From RUG13091 sp963619935 (GTDB lineage Bacteria; Bacillota_I; Bacilli_A; RFN20; CAG-826), in contig CAVEYA010000045.1 in NCBI GenBank assembly GCA_963619935.1, positions 1 to 13,668 of the forward strand: a stretch of 13,668 bases of DNA. Direction: 5' to 3'. This document shows, piece by piece, positions 6,338 to 12,183 of the stretch (positions are counted from its first letter, which is position 1; the number at the start of each line of letters is the position of its first letter). Both the position numbers and the translations under genes were made by a program. The notes under the pieces were generated by a model, which was not told the origin of the DNA, made no database searches, and saw only the letters and a program-made list of their open reading frames with translations.

Positions 6338-6772
6338 TTATTTAGCCTTATTAATGCTAATAAAGTGTAATCCATAATTAGCAAAAGAATCAGTTAGAAC
6401 GGTGAGATTAATCTCACTGTTTTCTTTTTCAATTCTCATCATTATGGCTTTAAAAGTCATACCAGAATAGTGAAACTTTTTAACATCATCTATTTGATAA
6501 GTAATATCTAATTCATTTCCATTTTGAGCAGTGTATCTTCTAACAACTGGTTTAATTACGTATGAGCCTACTCTTTGATATATCAAAGGATTATGATAAT
6601 GAATGCCTTTATCATGCAAACAATAAAATTGATGTGCTTTTTCTATGATGATTACTCTTCCTTTAGGAACACGGTGTAATCCTGCTAAAAAGAAGATTAA
6701 TATACCAAGTACAATGGCAATAACTGTGGATAATATGAGAGCTTTGTCTAAATTACTTAAATAAATTTTCAT
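6338..6772 (-). CDS. Miniature SPFH/band-7-like membrane protein
   Basis: A 144-residue protein with one membrane segment at about 11-31, followed at once by RVPKGRVIIIEKAHQFYCLHDKGIHYHNPLI. This resembles the start of SPFH (stomatin/prohibitin/flotillin) domains: a 'VPxGxVxVIExxG...LxPGxHxxxPxI' pattern. YTAQNGNELDITYQIDDVKKFHY (about 80-102) matches the next strand pair of that fold. The protein stops where normal SPFH proteins (250-500 residues) continue into a coiled coil, so it lacks the oligomerising part. No SD site precedes the ATG, and no other Met near the N-terminus offers a start. It is divergent from the NUDIX gene with 53 bases between them. The family call rests on pattern only. 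Confidence 0.75.
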   Translation of the reverse strand: MKIYLSNLDKALILSTVIAIVLGILIFFLAGLHRVPKGRVIIIEKAHQFYCLHDKGIHYHNPLIYQRVGSYVIKPVVRRYTAQNGNELDITYQIDDVKKFHYSGMTFKAIMMRIEKENSEINLTVLTDSFANYGLHFISINKAK

Positions 6773-6813
6773 CGTATATAAAGATTATTACAAATTTAAT
6801 TTTATTAAAAGAG

Positions 6814-6819
6814 TATAAT
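6814..6819 (+). promoter_or_regulatory. -10 box of the NUDIX gene, predicted leaderless
   Basis: A perfect TATAAT ends six bases before ATG 6826 and there is no SD site. The -35 side is poor (a TTACAA at 6788-6793 is 20 bases away). A start site at the ATG itself is predicted. Confidence 0.55.
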
Positions 6820-6825
6820 ATAAGT

Positions 6826-7434
6826 ATGGACAGTAAAGAACTATACGATTATATTTTAAAAATTCAGGCTATCGCGAAGATTGGCTTAACTTATTCAAAA
6901 GATCCATATGCTTTAACTAACTATCAAGAAATTAATGATTTATCGAAAAAGATGTTAGAAGATTTTATGGAAATTAAATTAGATCGACCAAATTATTTTG
7001 AAAAGAATATTTATCCAACACCAAATGTATCGGTGAGAACAGTTATTCTTAACGAAGATAAAACTAAAGTCTTAATGGTTAGAGAAGTAAAGGATGGAAC
7101 TTATTCCCTTCCTGGTGGTTGGGCTGACTTATATGATTCACCGAGTCAAACCGCAAAAAATGAATGTATGCAAGAAGCGGGAGCGGAAATAGAAATCATT
7201 CGTTTAGTAGGTGTAATGGATAGGACTCCATTTAAAGATCCAACTTCTATACCAGATTATGTTATTGTCTTTTTAGCTAAAATTATTGGTAAACTACATG
7301 AACATGAATATGAAACTGATGAAGTAGGTTGGTTTGATATTCATAATTTGCCTCCTGTTTCAAGAAAAACAAACACTCAAGAACTTAAAAGAATGATTGA
7401 TGCTTGTTTATCAGAAAAAACTATTTTTGACTAA
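6826..7434 (+). CDS. NUDIX hydrolase, YjhB-like, with a partly eroded Nudix box
   Basis: A 202-residue protein with an N-terminal helical region (about 1-60) of the kind found before the Nudix domain in ADP-ribose pyrophosphatase/YjhB-like proteins, then SLPGGWADLYDSPSQTAKNE (94-113). Such enzymes hydrolyse nucleoside-diphosphate-linked compounds, using metal held by the Nudix box. Against G-x5-E-x7-R-E-x2-E-E-x-G, this box reads Asp104 for the first Glu, Asn112 for Arg and Gln116 for a metal-binding Glu, while Glu113, Glu117 and Gly119 are kept. Activity may be reduced or altered. The ATG is set by the -10 box six bases upstream; no SD site is present. It is followed by its own terminator. 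Confidence 0.88.
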   Translation: MDSKELYDYILKIQAIAKIGLTYSKDPYALTNYQEINDLSKKMLEDFMEIKLDRPNYFEKNIYPTPNVSVRTVILNEDKTKVLMVREVKDGTYSLPGGWADLYDSPSQTAKNECMQEAGAEIEIIRLVGVMDRTPFKDPTSIPDYVIVFLAKIIGKLHEHEYETDEVGWFDIHNLPPVSRKTNTQELKRMIDACLSEKTIFD

Positions 7435-7442
7435 TAAAAATT

Positions 7443-7471
7443 AAAATGACCTTAATTTTAAGGTTATTTTT
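7443..7471 (+). terminator. Terminator of the NUDIX gene
   Basis: AAAATGACCTTA (7443-7454) pairs with TAAGGTTATTTT (7459-7470) as a 12-bp stem with one G-U pair and a 4-base loop. The T-rich right arm doubles as the U-tract. The -10 box of the next gene begins three bases later. Confidence 0.7.
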
Positions 7472-7479
7472 GCTATAAT
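7471..7479 (+). promoter_or_regulatory. Extended -10 promoter of the NERD-like gene, predicted leaderless
   Basis: TGCTATAAT is an extended -10 element (TGnTATAAT). It ends seven bases before ATG 7487. No SD site and no convincing -35 box are seen; the upstream bases form the preceding terminator. Confidence 0.6.
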
Positions 7480-7486
7480 AATTTTT

Positions 7487-8128
7487 ATGAAATTCTTTCT
7501 GGCTTTATATCTTACATTACCACAAACAATATTTTGTATTGTTACTCCGATTGTTGTAATCATTGGAATTGTTTTAGCAATTTATATCCCTGTAAGTCGT
7601 AAAGAACGTAAAACTAAGTATAAAGAATACACTTATAAGCAACTTTATAAAATTGCCATGAATCAGGATTATTATTTAATAAATAATTTCGTTTTTAGAA
7701 GTGATTCTGTGGTCTTTAAAATTGATCATCTTTTATTTGCTGATAAATTTATTTATGTGATTAATGATTGCTGCTTTACTGGAGATATCACTGGTAAGCA
7801 AGAAGATAGTTCAATCATTTTAGTGCCAAAAAATGGGCCTAAAGTATATGAAGATAATCCAATCGCTTTGAACAAGAAGACATTAAGCAAGTTATCTTTG
7901 ATAACTGGTATTGATGCGGGCTTAATGATTGGTTTGGTAGTGGTGAATGATGACTGCCATATTGGAATAGAAAGTAAATCTAAACAATTCTACTTTATTC
8001 AAGCCAACCGTTTAAAAACACTTGTTAAGGCTATTGAAAATAGAAATGTGGGAAAGATTAACGCTGAACAATTAGCCAACGCCGTTAAAGCGGTTGCTAA
8101 ACTAAATCGTCGTAAGAAAAATATATGA
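7487..8128 (+). CDS. Membrane-anchored NERD-like protein
   Basis: A 213-residue protein with a strong membrane segment at about 14-36, then a basic linker and a soluble domain. YLINNFVFRSDSVVFKIDHLLF (63-84) followed by DKFIYVINDCCFTGDITG (86-103) and a later NPIALNKKTLSKL (124-136) resembles the NERD (nuclease-related) fold, with its 'xxIDHxxV...GIxVIExKxxxGxI...NPxxQNxxHxxxL' pattern. Asp80 of the DH pair is kept, but the usual E-x-K catalytic pair is replaced by N-D-C, so nuclease activity is doubtful. The C-terminus is basic. Its TGA stop overlaps the next ATG (ATGA), so the two genes are translationally coupled. The domain call is by pattern. Confidence 0.8.
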   Translation: MKFFLALYLTLPQTIFCIVTPIVVIIGIVLAIYIPVSRKERKTKYKEYTYKQLYKIAMNQDYYLINNFVFRSDSVVFKIDHLLFADKFIYVINDCCFTGDITGKQEDSSIILVPKNGPKVYEDNPIALNKKTLSKLSLITGIDAGLMIGLVVVNDDCHIGIESKSKQFYFIQANRLKTLVKAIENRNVGKINAEQLANAVKAVAKLNRRKKNI

Positions 8129-9177
8129 GCAAAAGTAAGTTAAAACTATTATCATGGAGTTTATTTAAAAAATTCCCTCTTGAGCAAATTATCCTTGGTC
8201 TAACCACTGGTCTTTTAATTGCGGCAATTTTAGCGATTGATTACGCTATTCCAGGAATCAATCTTGTTCTATTTCCATTAATTTGTTTGCCACTTATTTT
8301 TTCCATGACTATGTCGCATATTATGCTTCATACCGCTGACGTGCCTATCACTGTGAGAAATAGCTGGACGAATTGGAAATTATATTTTCATCCATTATTT
8401 TCTTCTTCATTTAGATTTTGGCTTTCTTTATGCAAGGCTTTATTAGTCTTTTTTGTACTGTATTTTACTTCTACTAGCATCGCTAGTTATATCCTTCCAT
8501 ATACCAATCCAATTGCAATTGCAAACTTACAAGAATTAATGGAAATAATGCAAACATCTAGTGATATTACAATTGACACAATTACTTCTTATTTATATTT
8601 AAATAACAATGAACTATTTTTAATCTTCATTTACATGACTTTCCCATGTATTTTATTAGCATTAGTGGTCTTTACCTATTTTATTTCTCGTGAATCATTA
8701 TGCATTCATTTTAGAAGCAAAATGCCAAAAGTAGCCATTAATCGCTTCATACAGATGACTTTTACAATTACTATTAGAAGAAATCGTATGGCAATATTTA
8801 AAGACTATATGTCCTTAAATTGGCCTTTATTTATTTTATTAGTTGTAGGCTTTGCTGGTGGTTCTATTGGCGGCTACTTTATTGAAGCAAGTTTCTTTAC
8901 TATGTTCACTAGTGGGTTAGTCGGGGCAATTGTGTTAATGTCTTTCTTTCTACCGTTTTATATTTGTAATATGCGTGCGATTTATTTGACACACGAAAAT
9001 GAATTTGCGGAAAGCAGCCATATTGCAACTGAACAATTAATTAAACAAATGCAAGATCGTATTGATTTAACTAGTGTGGAACAAGAAAAATTAAAGGACG
9101 CATTAGAAGATGATGGCAATCCATTAGAGGATCATAATGATGACCAAGGTAATAAAAAAGACCCAACCGGGTCTTAA
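8125..9177 (+). CDS. Six-TM membrane protein with acidic tail, unknown function
   Basis: A 350-residue protein that I do not recognise. Six hydrophobic segments are visible at about 20-40, 44-65, 100-125, 163-188, 233-252 and 258-280. The loop between segments 4 and 5 is basic (RSKMPK..., TIRRNRMAIFK), which suggests a cytoplasmic side. A soluble tail from about 290 has a helical stretch and then a strongly acidic, Asp/Glu/Asn-rich end (326-345). The start overlaps the stop of the NERD-like gene by four bases, so the pair is one operon and may work as one membrane complex. The last seven codons lie inside the terminator hairpin of the convergent tRNA-Gly gene. Confidence 0.85.
   Translation: MSKSKLKLLSWSLFKKFPLEQIILGLTTGLLIAAILAIDYAIPGINLVLFPLICLPLIFSMTMSHIMLHTADVPITVRNSWTNWKLYFHPLFSSSFRFWLSLCKALLVFFVLYFTSTSIASYILPYTNPIAIANLQELMEIMQTSSDITIDTITSYLYLNNNELFLIFIYMTFPCILLALVVFTYFISRESLCIHFRSKMPKVAINRFIQMTFTITIRRNRMAIFKDYMSLNWPLFILLVVGFAGGSIGGYFIEASFFTMFTSGLVGAIVLMSFFLPFYICNMRAIYLTHENEFAESSHIATEQLIKQMQDRIDLTSVEQEKLKDALEDDGNPLEDHNDDQGNKKDPTGS
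9152..9175 (-). terminator. tRNA-Gly terminator nested in the 3' end of the six-TM gene
   Basis: AAGACCC (9158-9164), loop AACC, GGGTCTT (9169-9175) forms a 7-bp stem. On the minus strand it is followed by six T's, which is right for ending the tRNA-Gly transcript 12 bases past its CCA end. On the plus strand there is no T-tract. The hairpin overlaps the last codons of the convergent gene. Confidence 0.85.
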
Positions 9178-9186
9178 TCATCGTTC

Positions 9187-9260
9187 TGGAGCAAGTGACG
9201 GGAATCGAACCCGCATAACTACCTTGGCAAGGTAGTGTTCTACCACTGAACTACACCTGC
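9187..9260 (-). tRNA. tRNA-Gly (anticodon GCC)
   Basis: On the minus strand the acceptor GCAGGTG pairs with CACTTGC (one G-U), the D arm has GTTC/GAAC, the anticodon stem is CTACC/GGTAG around TTGCCAA, and the T arm is CGGGT with a TTCGATT-type loop. The anticodon GCC (9228-9226) reads GGC/GGU glycine codons. The discriminator is U and the CCA end (9189-9187) is encoded. It is divergent from gltX. Confidence 0.96.
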
Positions 9261-9279
9261 ATTTGCTCAATGCTCAATT

Positions 9280-9307
9280 ATTATAGCAAAATAAAATCAA
9301 GTTGCAA
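9280..9307 (-). promoter_or_regulatory. Promoter of tRNA-Gly
   Basis: On the minus strand TTGCAA (9307-9302), 16 bases, then TGCTATAAT (extended -10, TATAAT at 9285-9280). The start site would be near 9273, about 13 bases before the mature 5' end. Confidence 0.7.
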
Positions 9308-9313
9308 TATAAT
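9308..9313 (+). promoter_or_regulatory. -10 box of gltX
   Basis: TATAAT directly follows the TTGCAA that serves as -35 box for tRNA-Gly on the other strand. No good -35 is seen on this strand. The leader would be about 34 bases and carries AAGGAG seven bases before the ATG. Confidence 0.5.
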
Positions 9314-9354
9314 TTGTAATCGAAATAAAAAAAGAATTTTTAAGGAGTAATAAA

Positions 9355-11025
9355 ATGATCACAGACAAAGAATTAGCGAATCTTATATTCCCAGATGTTA
9401 CTGGCACGATTGAAGATTTAGAAAAAAGATTCCCAGAAAGAAATTTAAAAGAAGGAGCAGAAGTTACTAGATTTGCTCCTAGCCCAACGGGTTTTTTACA
9501 TACAGGTTCCTTATTTACTTCATTAATTTGTCGTAAAGTAGCGACACAAAGTGGCGGTATTTTCTATGTCCGATTAGAAGATACAGACACAAAACGTGGT
9601 ATTGAAGGTAGTGGTGAACAATTACTTTCTCAATTAAAAGTATTTAATATTGTACCTGATGAAGGCTATATGGGTGACCATGATGAAGGTGAATATGGTC
9701 CATACATTCAATCCAAAAGAGCGGACATTTACCGCATTGCGATTAAACATTTAATTGAAATAGGCCGTGCTTATCCATGCTTCTGCTCACAAGCGGAATT
9801 AGATGATATTCGTAAAAAACAAGAAGCTAATAAGATTATTCCTGGATATTACGGAATTTATGCAAAATACCGTTTCTTAAATAATGATGAACGCGCAGAA
9901 CGTATTAAAGAAGGACAACCATATGTTATCCGCTTTAAATCCACTGGTAATCATATTCGCAAAATAAAAGTACATGATGAAATTCATGGTGATTTTGAAA
10001 TTGCTCAAAATGACCAAGACATTGTTATTTATAAGTCCGATGGACTTCCAACATATCACTTTGCCCACGCTGTTGATGACCATTTTATGAGAACTACAAC
10101 CGTCATTCGTGGTGAAGAATGGATTTCTTCTTTACCAATCCATTTAGAATTGTTTGAAGCATTAGGCTGGAAAGCTCCTAGATACGCACACTTACCAGTC
10201 ATCATGAAATTAGATGAACAAGGTCATAAGCGTAAACTTTCTAAACGTTTAGATAGTGAAGCAGCTGTCTCTTTCTTCTTACAAGATGGTTATCCTGCTG
10301 AAGCATTAATTATGTATTTAATGACTATTGCCAATTCTAATTTTGAAGAATGGATTTTTGCTCATAAGTTTGAACATATGGAAGAATTTACTTTCTCCTT
10401 TGATAAGATGTCATTAGAAGGTGCTTTATTTGATTTAGGCAAAGTTAATTTCTTTGCAAAAGAAATCCTTGCCAAAAAGAATAAACAAGAAATCTACGCT
10501 ATGGCGAAGGCCTATGCAGATACCTATAATCCTGAATTAAAAGAATTAATTGACCGTGATCCAAACTATTTCATGGAGATTATGAATATCGAAAGAGAAA
10601 AAGAAAATCCAAGAAAAGATTATGAAAAGTTTGGTAATTTACCAGAATTAATTGGCTTCTTTTATGAAGATAGATATCAAAAGGCTTTAGCTAATCCATT
10701 ACCATTTAATGTGAAATTCACTAATGATGTAATTATTGATGTTTTAAATCACCTTAGAGATGGATTATCTTTAGAACTTGATGAACAGGGTTGGTTCGCA
10801 AATATGAAGGAAATTGGTATTTCTTTAGGCTTTGCGGGCAATAACAAGGAGTTTAAAGCTAATCCAGATAACTTCAAGGGTACGATTGGTGATGTAGCGG
10901 AAATACTTCGTATTACCTTAACTGGTAAAAAGAATTCACCTAATTTATATTACGTGATGAAAGTATTACAAAAGGGTGAATGCGATAAACGTATTAATCA
11001 AGTTATTTCTCTATTAAATAAATAA
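9355..11025 (+). CDS. gltX: Glutamate--tRNA ligase
   Basis: A 556-residue class I synthetase that charges tRNA-Glu with glutamate in the cytoplasm. The HIGH-type signature is PSPTGFLHTGSL with HTGS at 49-52, and the KMSKS-type loop is KLSKR at 294-298. The RLEDTDTKR stretch of the catalytic domain and the IRGEEWISSLPIHL stretch before the KMSKS loop fit GluRS, and a helical anticodon-binding C-terminal part follows. The length is like that of clostridial GluRS forms and longer than the roughly 470-residue E. coli enzyme. AAGGAG stands before the ATG. A tRNA-Glu gene follows the stop by 25 bases. Whether it also charges tRNA-Gln cannot be told from sequence alone. Confidence 0.97.
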   Translation: MITDKELANLIFPDVTGTIEDLEKRFPERNLKEGAEVTRFAPSPTGFLHTGSLFTSLICRKVATQSGGIFYVRLEDTDTKRGIEGSGEQLLSQLKVFNIVPDEGYMGDHDEGEYGPYIQSKRADIYRIAIKHLIEIGRAYPCFCSQAELDDIRKKQEANKIIPGYYGIYAKYRFLNNDERAERIKEGQPYVIRFKSTGNHIRKIKVHDEIHGDFEIAQNDQDIVIYKSDGLPTYHFAHAVDDHFMRTTTVIRGEEWISSLPIHLELFEALGWKAPRYAHLPVIMKLDEQGHKRKLSKRLDSEAAVSFFLQDGYPAEALIMYLMTIANSNFEEWIFAHKFEHMEEFTFSFDKMSLEGALFDLGKVNFFAKEILAKKNKQEIYAMAKAYADTYNPELKELIDRDPNYFMEIMNIEREKENPRKDYEKFGNLPELIGFFYEDRYQKALANPLPFNVKFTNDVIIDVLNHLRDGLSLELDEQGWFANMKEIGISLGFAGNNKEFKANPDNFKGTIGDVAEILRITLTGKKNSPNLYYVMKVLQKGECDKRINQVISLLNK

Positions 11026-11029
11026 AGCA

Positions 11030-11046
11030 AGGTGTATAATACACCT
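11030..11046 (+). promoter_or_regulatory. Palindrome around a -10 box before tRNA-Glu
   Basis: AGGTGTATAATACACCT is a perfect 17-base palindrome centred on TATAAT (11035-11040). Start of transcription would fall near 11047, four bases before the tRNA. No U-tract follows, so it is not a terminator. A -35 box is not clear; the tRNA may also be made as part of the gltX transcript, with the hairpin as a processing site. Confidence 0.5.
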
Positions 11047-11050
11047 ACTT

Positions 11051-11127
11051 GGCCCTATGGAGAAGTGGCTTAACTCATCGCCCTCTCAAGGCGACATTCA
11101 CGGGTCCGAATCCCGTTAGGGTCACCA
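11051..11127 (+). tRNA. tRNA-Glu (anticodon CUC)
   Basis: The acceptor GGCCCTA pairs with TAGGGTC (one G-U); the anticodon stem TCGCC/GGCGA holds the loop CTCTCAA, giving anticodon CUC, which reads GAG. The T stem ACGGG/CCCGT holds the loop TCCGAAT. ACCA follows the acceptor. The body is close to Bacillus tRNA-Glu in layout, but the T loop has C at position 55, where U (pseudouridine) is nearly universal, and the D stem is only three pairs (GAG/CTC). The gene sits right after gltX. Confidence 0.93.
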
Positions 11128-11138
11128 ATAGCAAAAAT

Positions 11139-11170
11139 AGGATTGACATCTAGTGTCAGTCCTTTTATTT
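11139..11170 (+). terminator. Terminator after tRNA-Glu
   Basis: GGATTGACA (11140-11148), loop TCTAG, TGTCAGTCC (11154-11162) forms a 9-bp stem with one G-U pair, followed by TTTTATTTT. It lies 12 bases after the CCA end. Confidence 0.85.
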
Positions 11171-11180
11171 TGTTTGATAA

Positions 11181-11214
11181 GTTGTCTATAATTTGTGGAC
11201 AACTGAAACTATAT
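11181..11214 (+). repeat. Upstream copy of a 34-bp segment of the Fic gene
   Basis: This segment matches 11395-11428, inside the Bro-N part of the following gene, at 30 of 34 positions. Both copies hold GTTGTC-N11-GACAAC as an inverted repeat. Read in the matching frame, this copy encodes LS--CGQLKLY before a stop at 11227. The mismatches at its 8th, 9th and 11th bases turn TCCATT of the gene copy into TATAAT here (11187-11192). Confidence 0.75.
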
Positions 11215-11224
11215 TTATTATCAT
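11196..11224 (+). promoter_or_regulatory. Promoter of the Bro-N/Fic gene, predicted leaderless
   Basis: TGGACA (11196-11201), 17 bases, TATCAT (11219-11224), each 5/6 matches, then six bases to ATG 11231. The -35 box overlaps the GACAAC half of the GTTGTC-N11-GACAAC dyad, a natural place for repression. An alternative -10, TATAAT at 11187-11192, would give a leader of about 32 bases. Confidence 0.5.
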
Positions 11225-11230
11225 AAAATT

Positions 11231-12085
11231 ATGATAAAACACTCGATTAGATATTTTAATAATAAACCAGTCCGTGCTGTTTGGGATAATGACAATTCTT
11301 TATGGTGGTACTCCGCGGTTGATTTTATTTCAATCTTAGTGAATCCTAATTCACCAAGAAGGTATTGGAATAATGTTAAAGTTAGAAATCCTGAGTTGTC
11401 TCCATTTTGTGGACAACTGAAATTATATGCTGATGATGGAAAGAAATATATTTCTGATGTTATTAATGAAGAAGGCGTTAGATTACTTCTCACAATTATT
11501 CCTTCGAAGTATAAAAAGGCTATTCAAAATTGGATAAAAGGACAATTAGAATCAATCGATGAACAAAGTAAGAAGAAAGCATATGACCTTTATAAGACTG
11601 AATTAATTGAAAATGATGAAATCGGTAAGACTGTTGCTTTGCAAAAGATTCATGCCTATTTGTTCGAGGGATTGTATCCTTTTGCCGGAAAAATAAGAAC
11701 AAAAACTATTTCTAAAGGCGGATTTACATTTGCTAATGGTGATATTTTGCCACAGGTGTTGAAAGATATTGATAAGATGTCTGATGATACATTTGAAGAA
11801 ATAGTGAATAAGTATATTGAAATGAATATCGCTCATCCATTTATGGAAGGAAATGGAAGATCAACTAGAATTTGGTTAGATTTATTGCTCATTAACAAAC
11901 TTTCAAAATGCGTTGATTGGTCAAAAATAGAAAAGAATGATTATATGGACGCTATGAGAGCGAGCCCGACTGATCCAAAACCAATCCATGAACTACTAAG
12001 CAAATCTTTAACAAGCGATATTAATAATAGAGAATTATTTCTTAAAGGAATTGACTGTTCTTATTGCTATGAGGAGGAAGAATAA
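11231..12085 (+). CDS. fic: Bro-N / class III Fic AMP-transferase fusion
   Basis: A 284-residue two-domain protein. Residues 1-105 look like a Bro-N domain (IRYFNNKPVRAVWDND..., WWYSAVDFI, RRYWNNVK, CGQLKLYADDGKKY), a module of phage antirepressor-like DNA-binding proteins. Residues 108-284 align along their length with the N. meningitidis Fic protein: SIDEQS, LQKIHAYLFEGLYPFAGKIR, the active-site HPFMEGNGRSTR (202-213; His202 catalytic, Gly207-Arg210 phosphate loop) and KGIDCSYCYEE at the end. Such enzymes move AMP from ATP to a hydroxyl; NmFic modifies GyrB and ParE. The C-terminal S-x3-E (Ser277, Glu281) is the built-in inhibitory motif of class III, here followed by Glu rather than the usual Gly/Asn. 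No separate antitoxin gene is seen next to it. No SD site. It sits behind a tRNA gene, a common place for acquired DNA. Confidence 0.92.
   Translation: MIKHSIRYFNNKPVRAVWDNDNSLWWYSAVDFISILVNPNSPRRYWNNVKVRNPELSPFCGQLKLYADDGKKYISDVINEEGVRLLLTIIPSKYKKAIQNWIKGQLESIDEQSKKKAYDLYKTELIENDEIGKTVALQKIHAYLFEGLYPFAGKIRTKTISKGGFTFANGDILPQVLKDIDKMSDDTFEEIVNKYIEMNIAHPFMEGNGRSTRIWLDLLLINKLSKCVDWSKIEKNDYMDAMRASPTDPKPIHELLSKSLTSDINNRELFLKGIDCSYCYEEEE
11395..11428 (+). repeat. Gene-internal copy of the promoter repeat
   Basis: Partner of 11181-11214, with 30 of 34 bases alike. It encodes residues around LSPFCGQLKLY of the Bro-N domain and carries the same GTTGTC-N11-GACAAC dyad (11395-11400, 11412-11417), so it could be a second binding site 214 bp downstream of the first. 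Confidence 0.7.
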
Positions 12086-12141
12086 TTTGAACAAGAAGAT
12101 TTATCAAATTTATCTAAATCCTCAGTTTAAATCAATTTTAT

Positions 12142-12161
12142 AAAAATTAAGCTAATTTTTT
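12142..12161 (+). terminator. AT-only hairpin after the Fic gene
   Basis: AAAAATTA (12142-12149), loop AGC, TAATTTTT (12153-12160), then another T. The stem has no G-C pairs, so it would be a weak terminator; AT-rich DNA can produce this by chance. Confidence 0.35.
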
Positions 12162-12183
12162 AGTGGCTATCAAGGATTAAGAC

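Noticed and set aside
8122..8140. Reading TGA as tryptophan (Mycoplasma-type code)
   Set aside because: TGA makes a clean stop in an ATGA overlap and all visible tryptophans use TGG, so the standard code is simpler.
12086..12127. Continuation of the fic frame past its stop (14 more codons)
   Set aside because: The protein already ends like NmFic relatives right after S-x3-E, so the stop at 12083-12085 is natural and no read-through need be assumed.
11051..12183. An integrated element with attachment sites at tRNA-Glu
   Set aside because: No repeat of the tRNA 3' end is found after the fic gene and no integrase is present, so only gene gain near a tRNA can be suggested.
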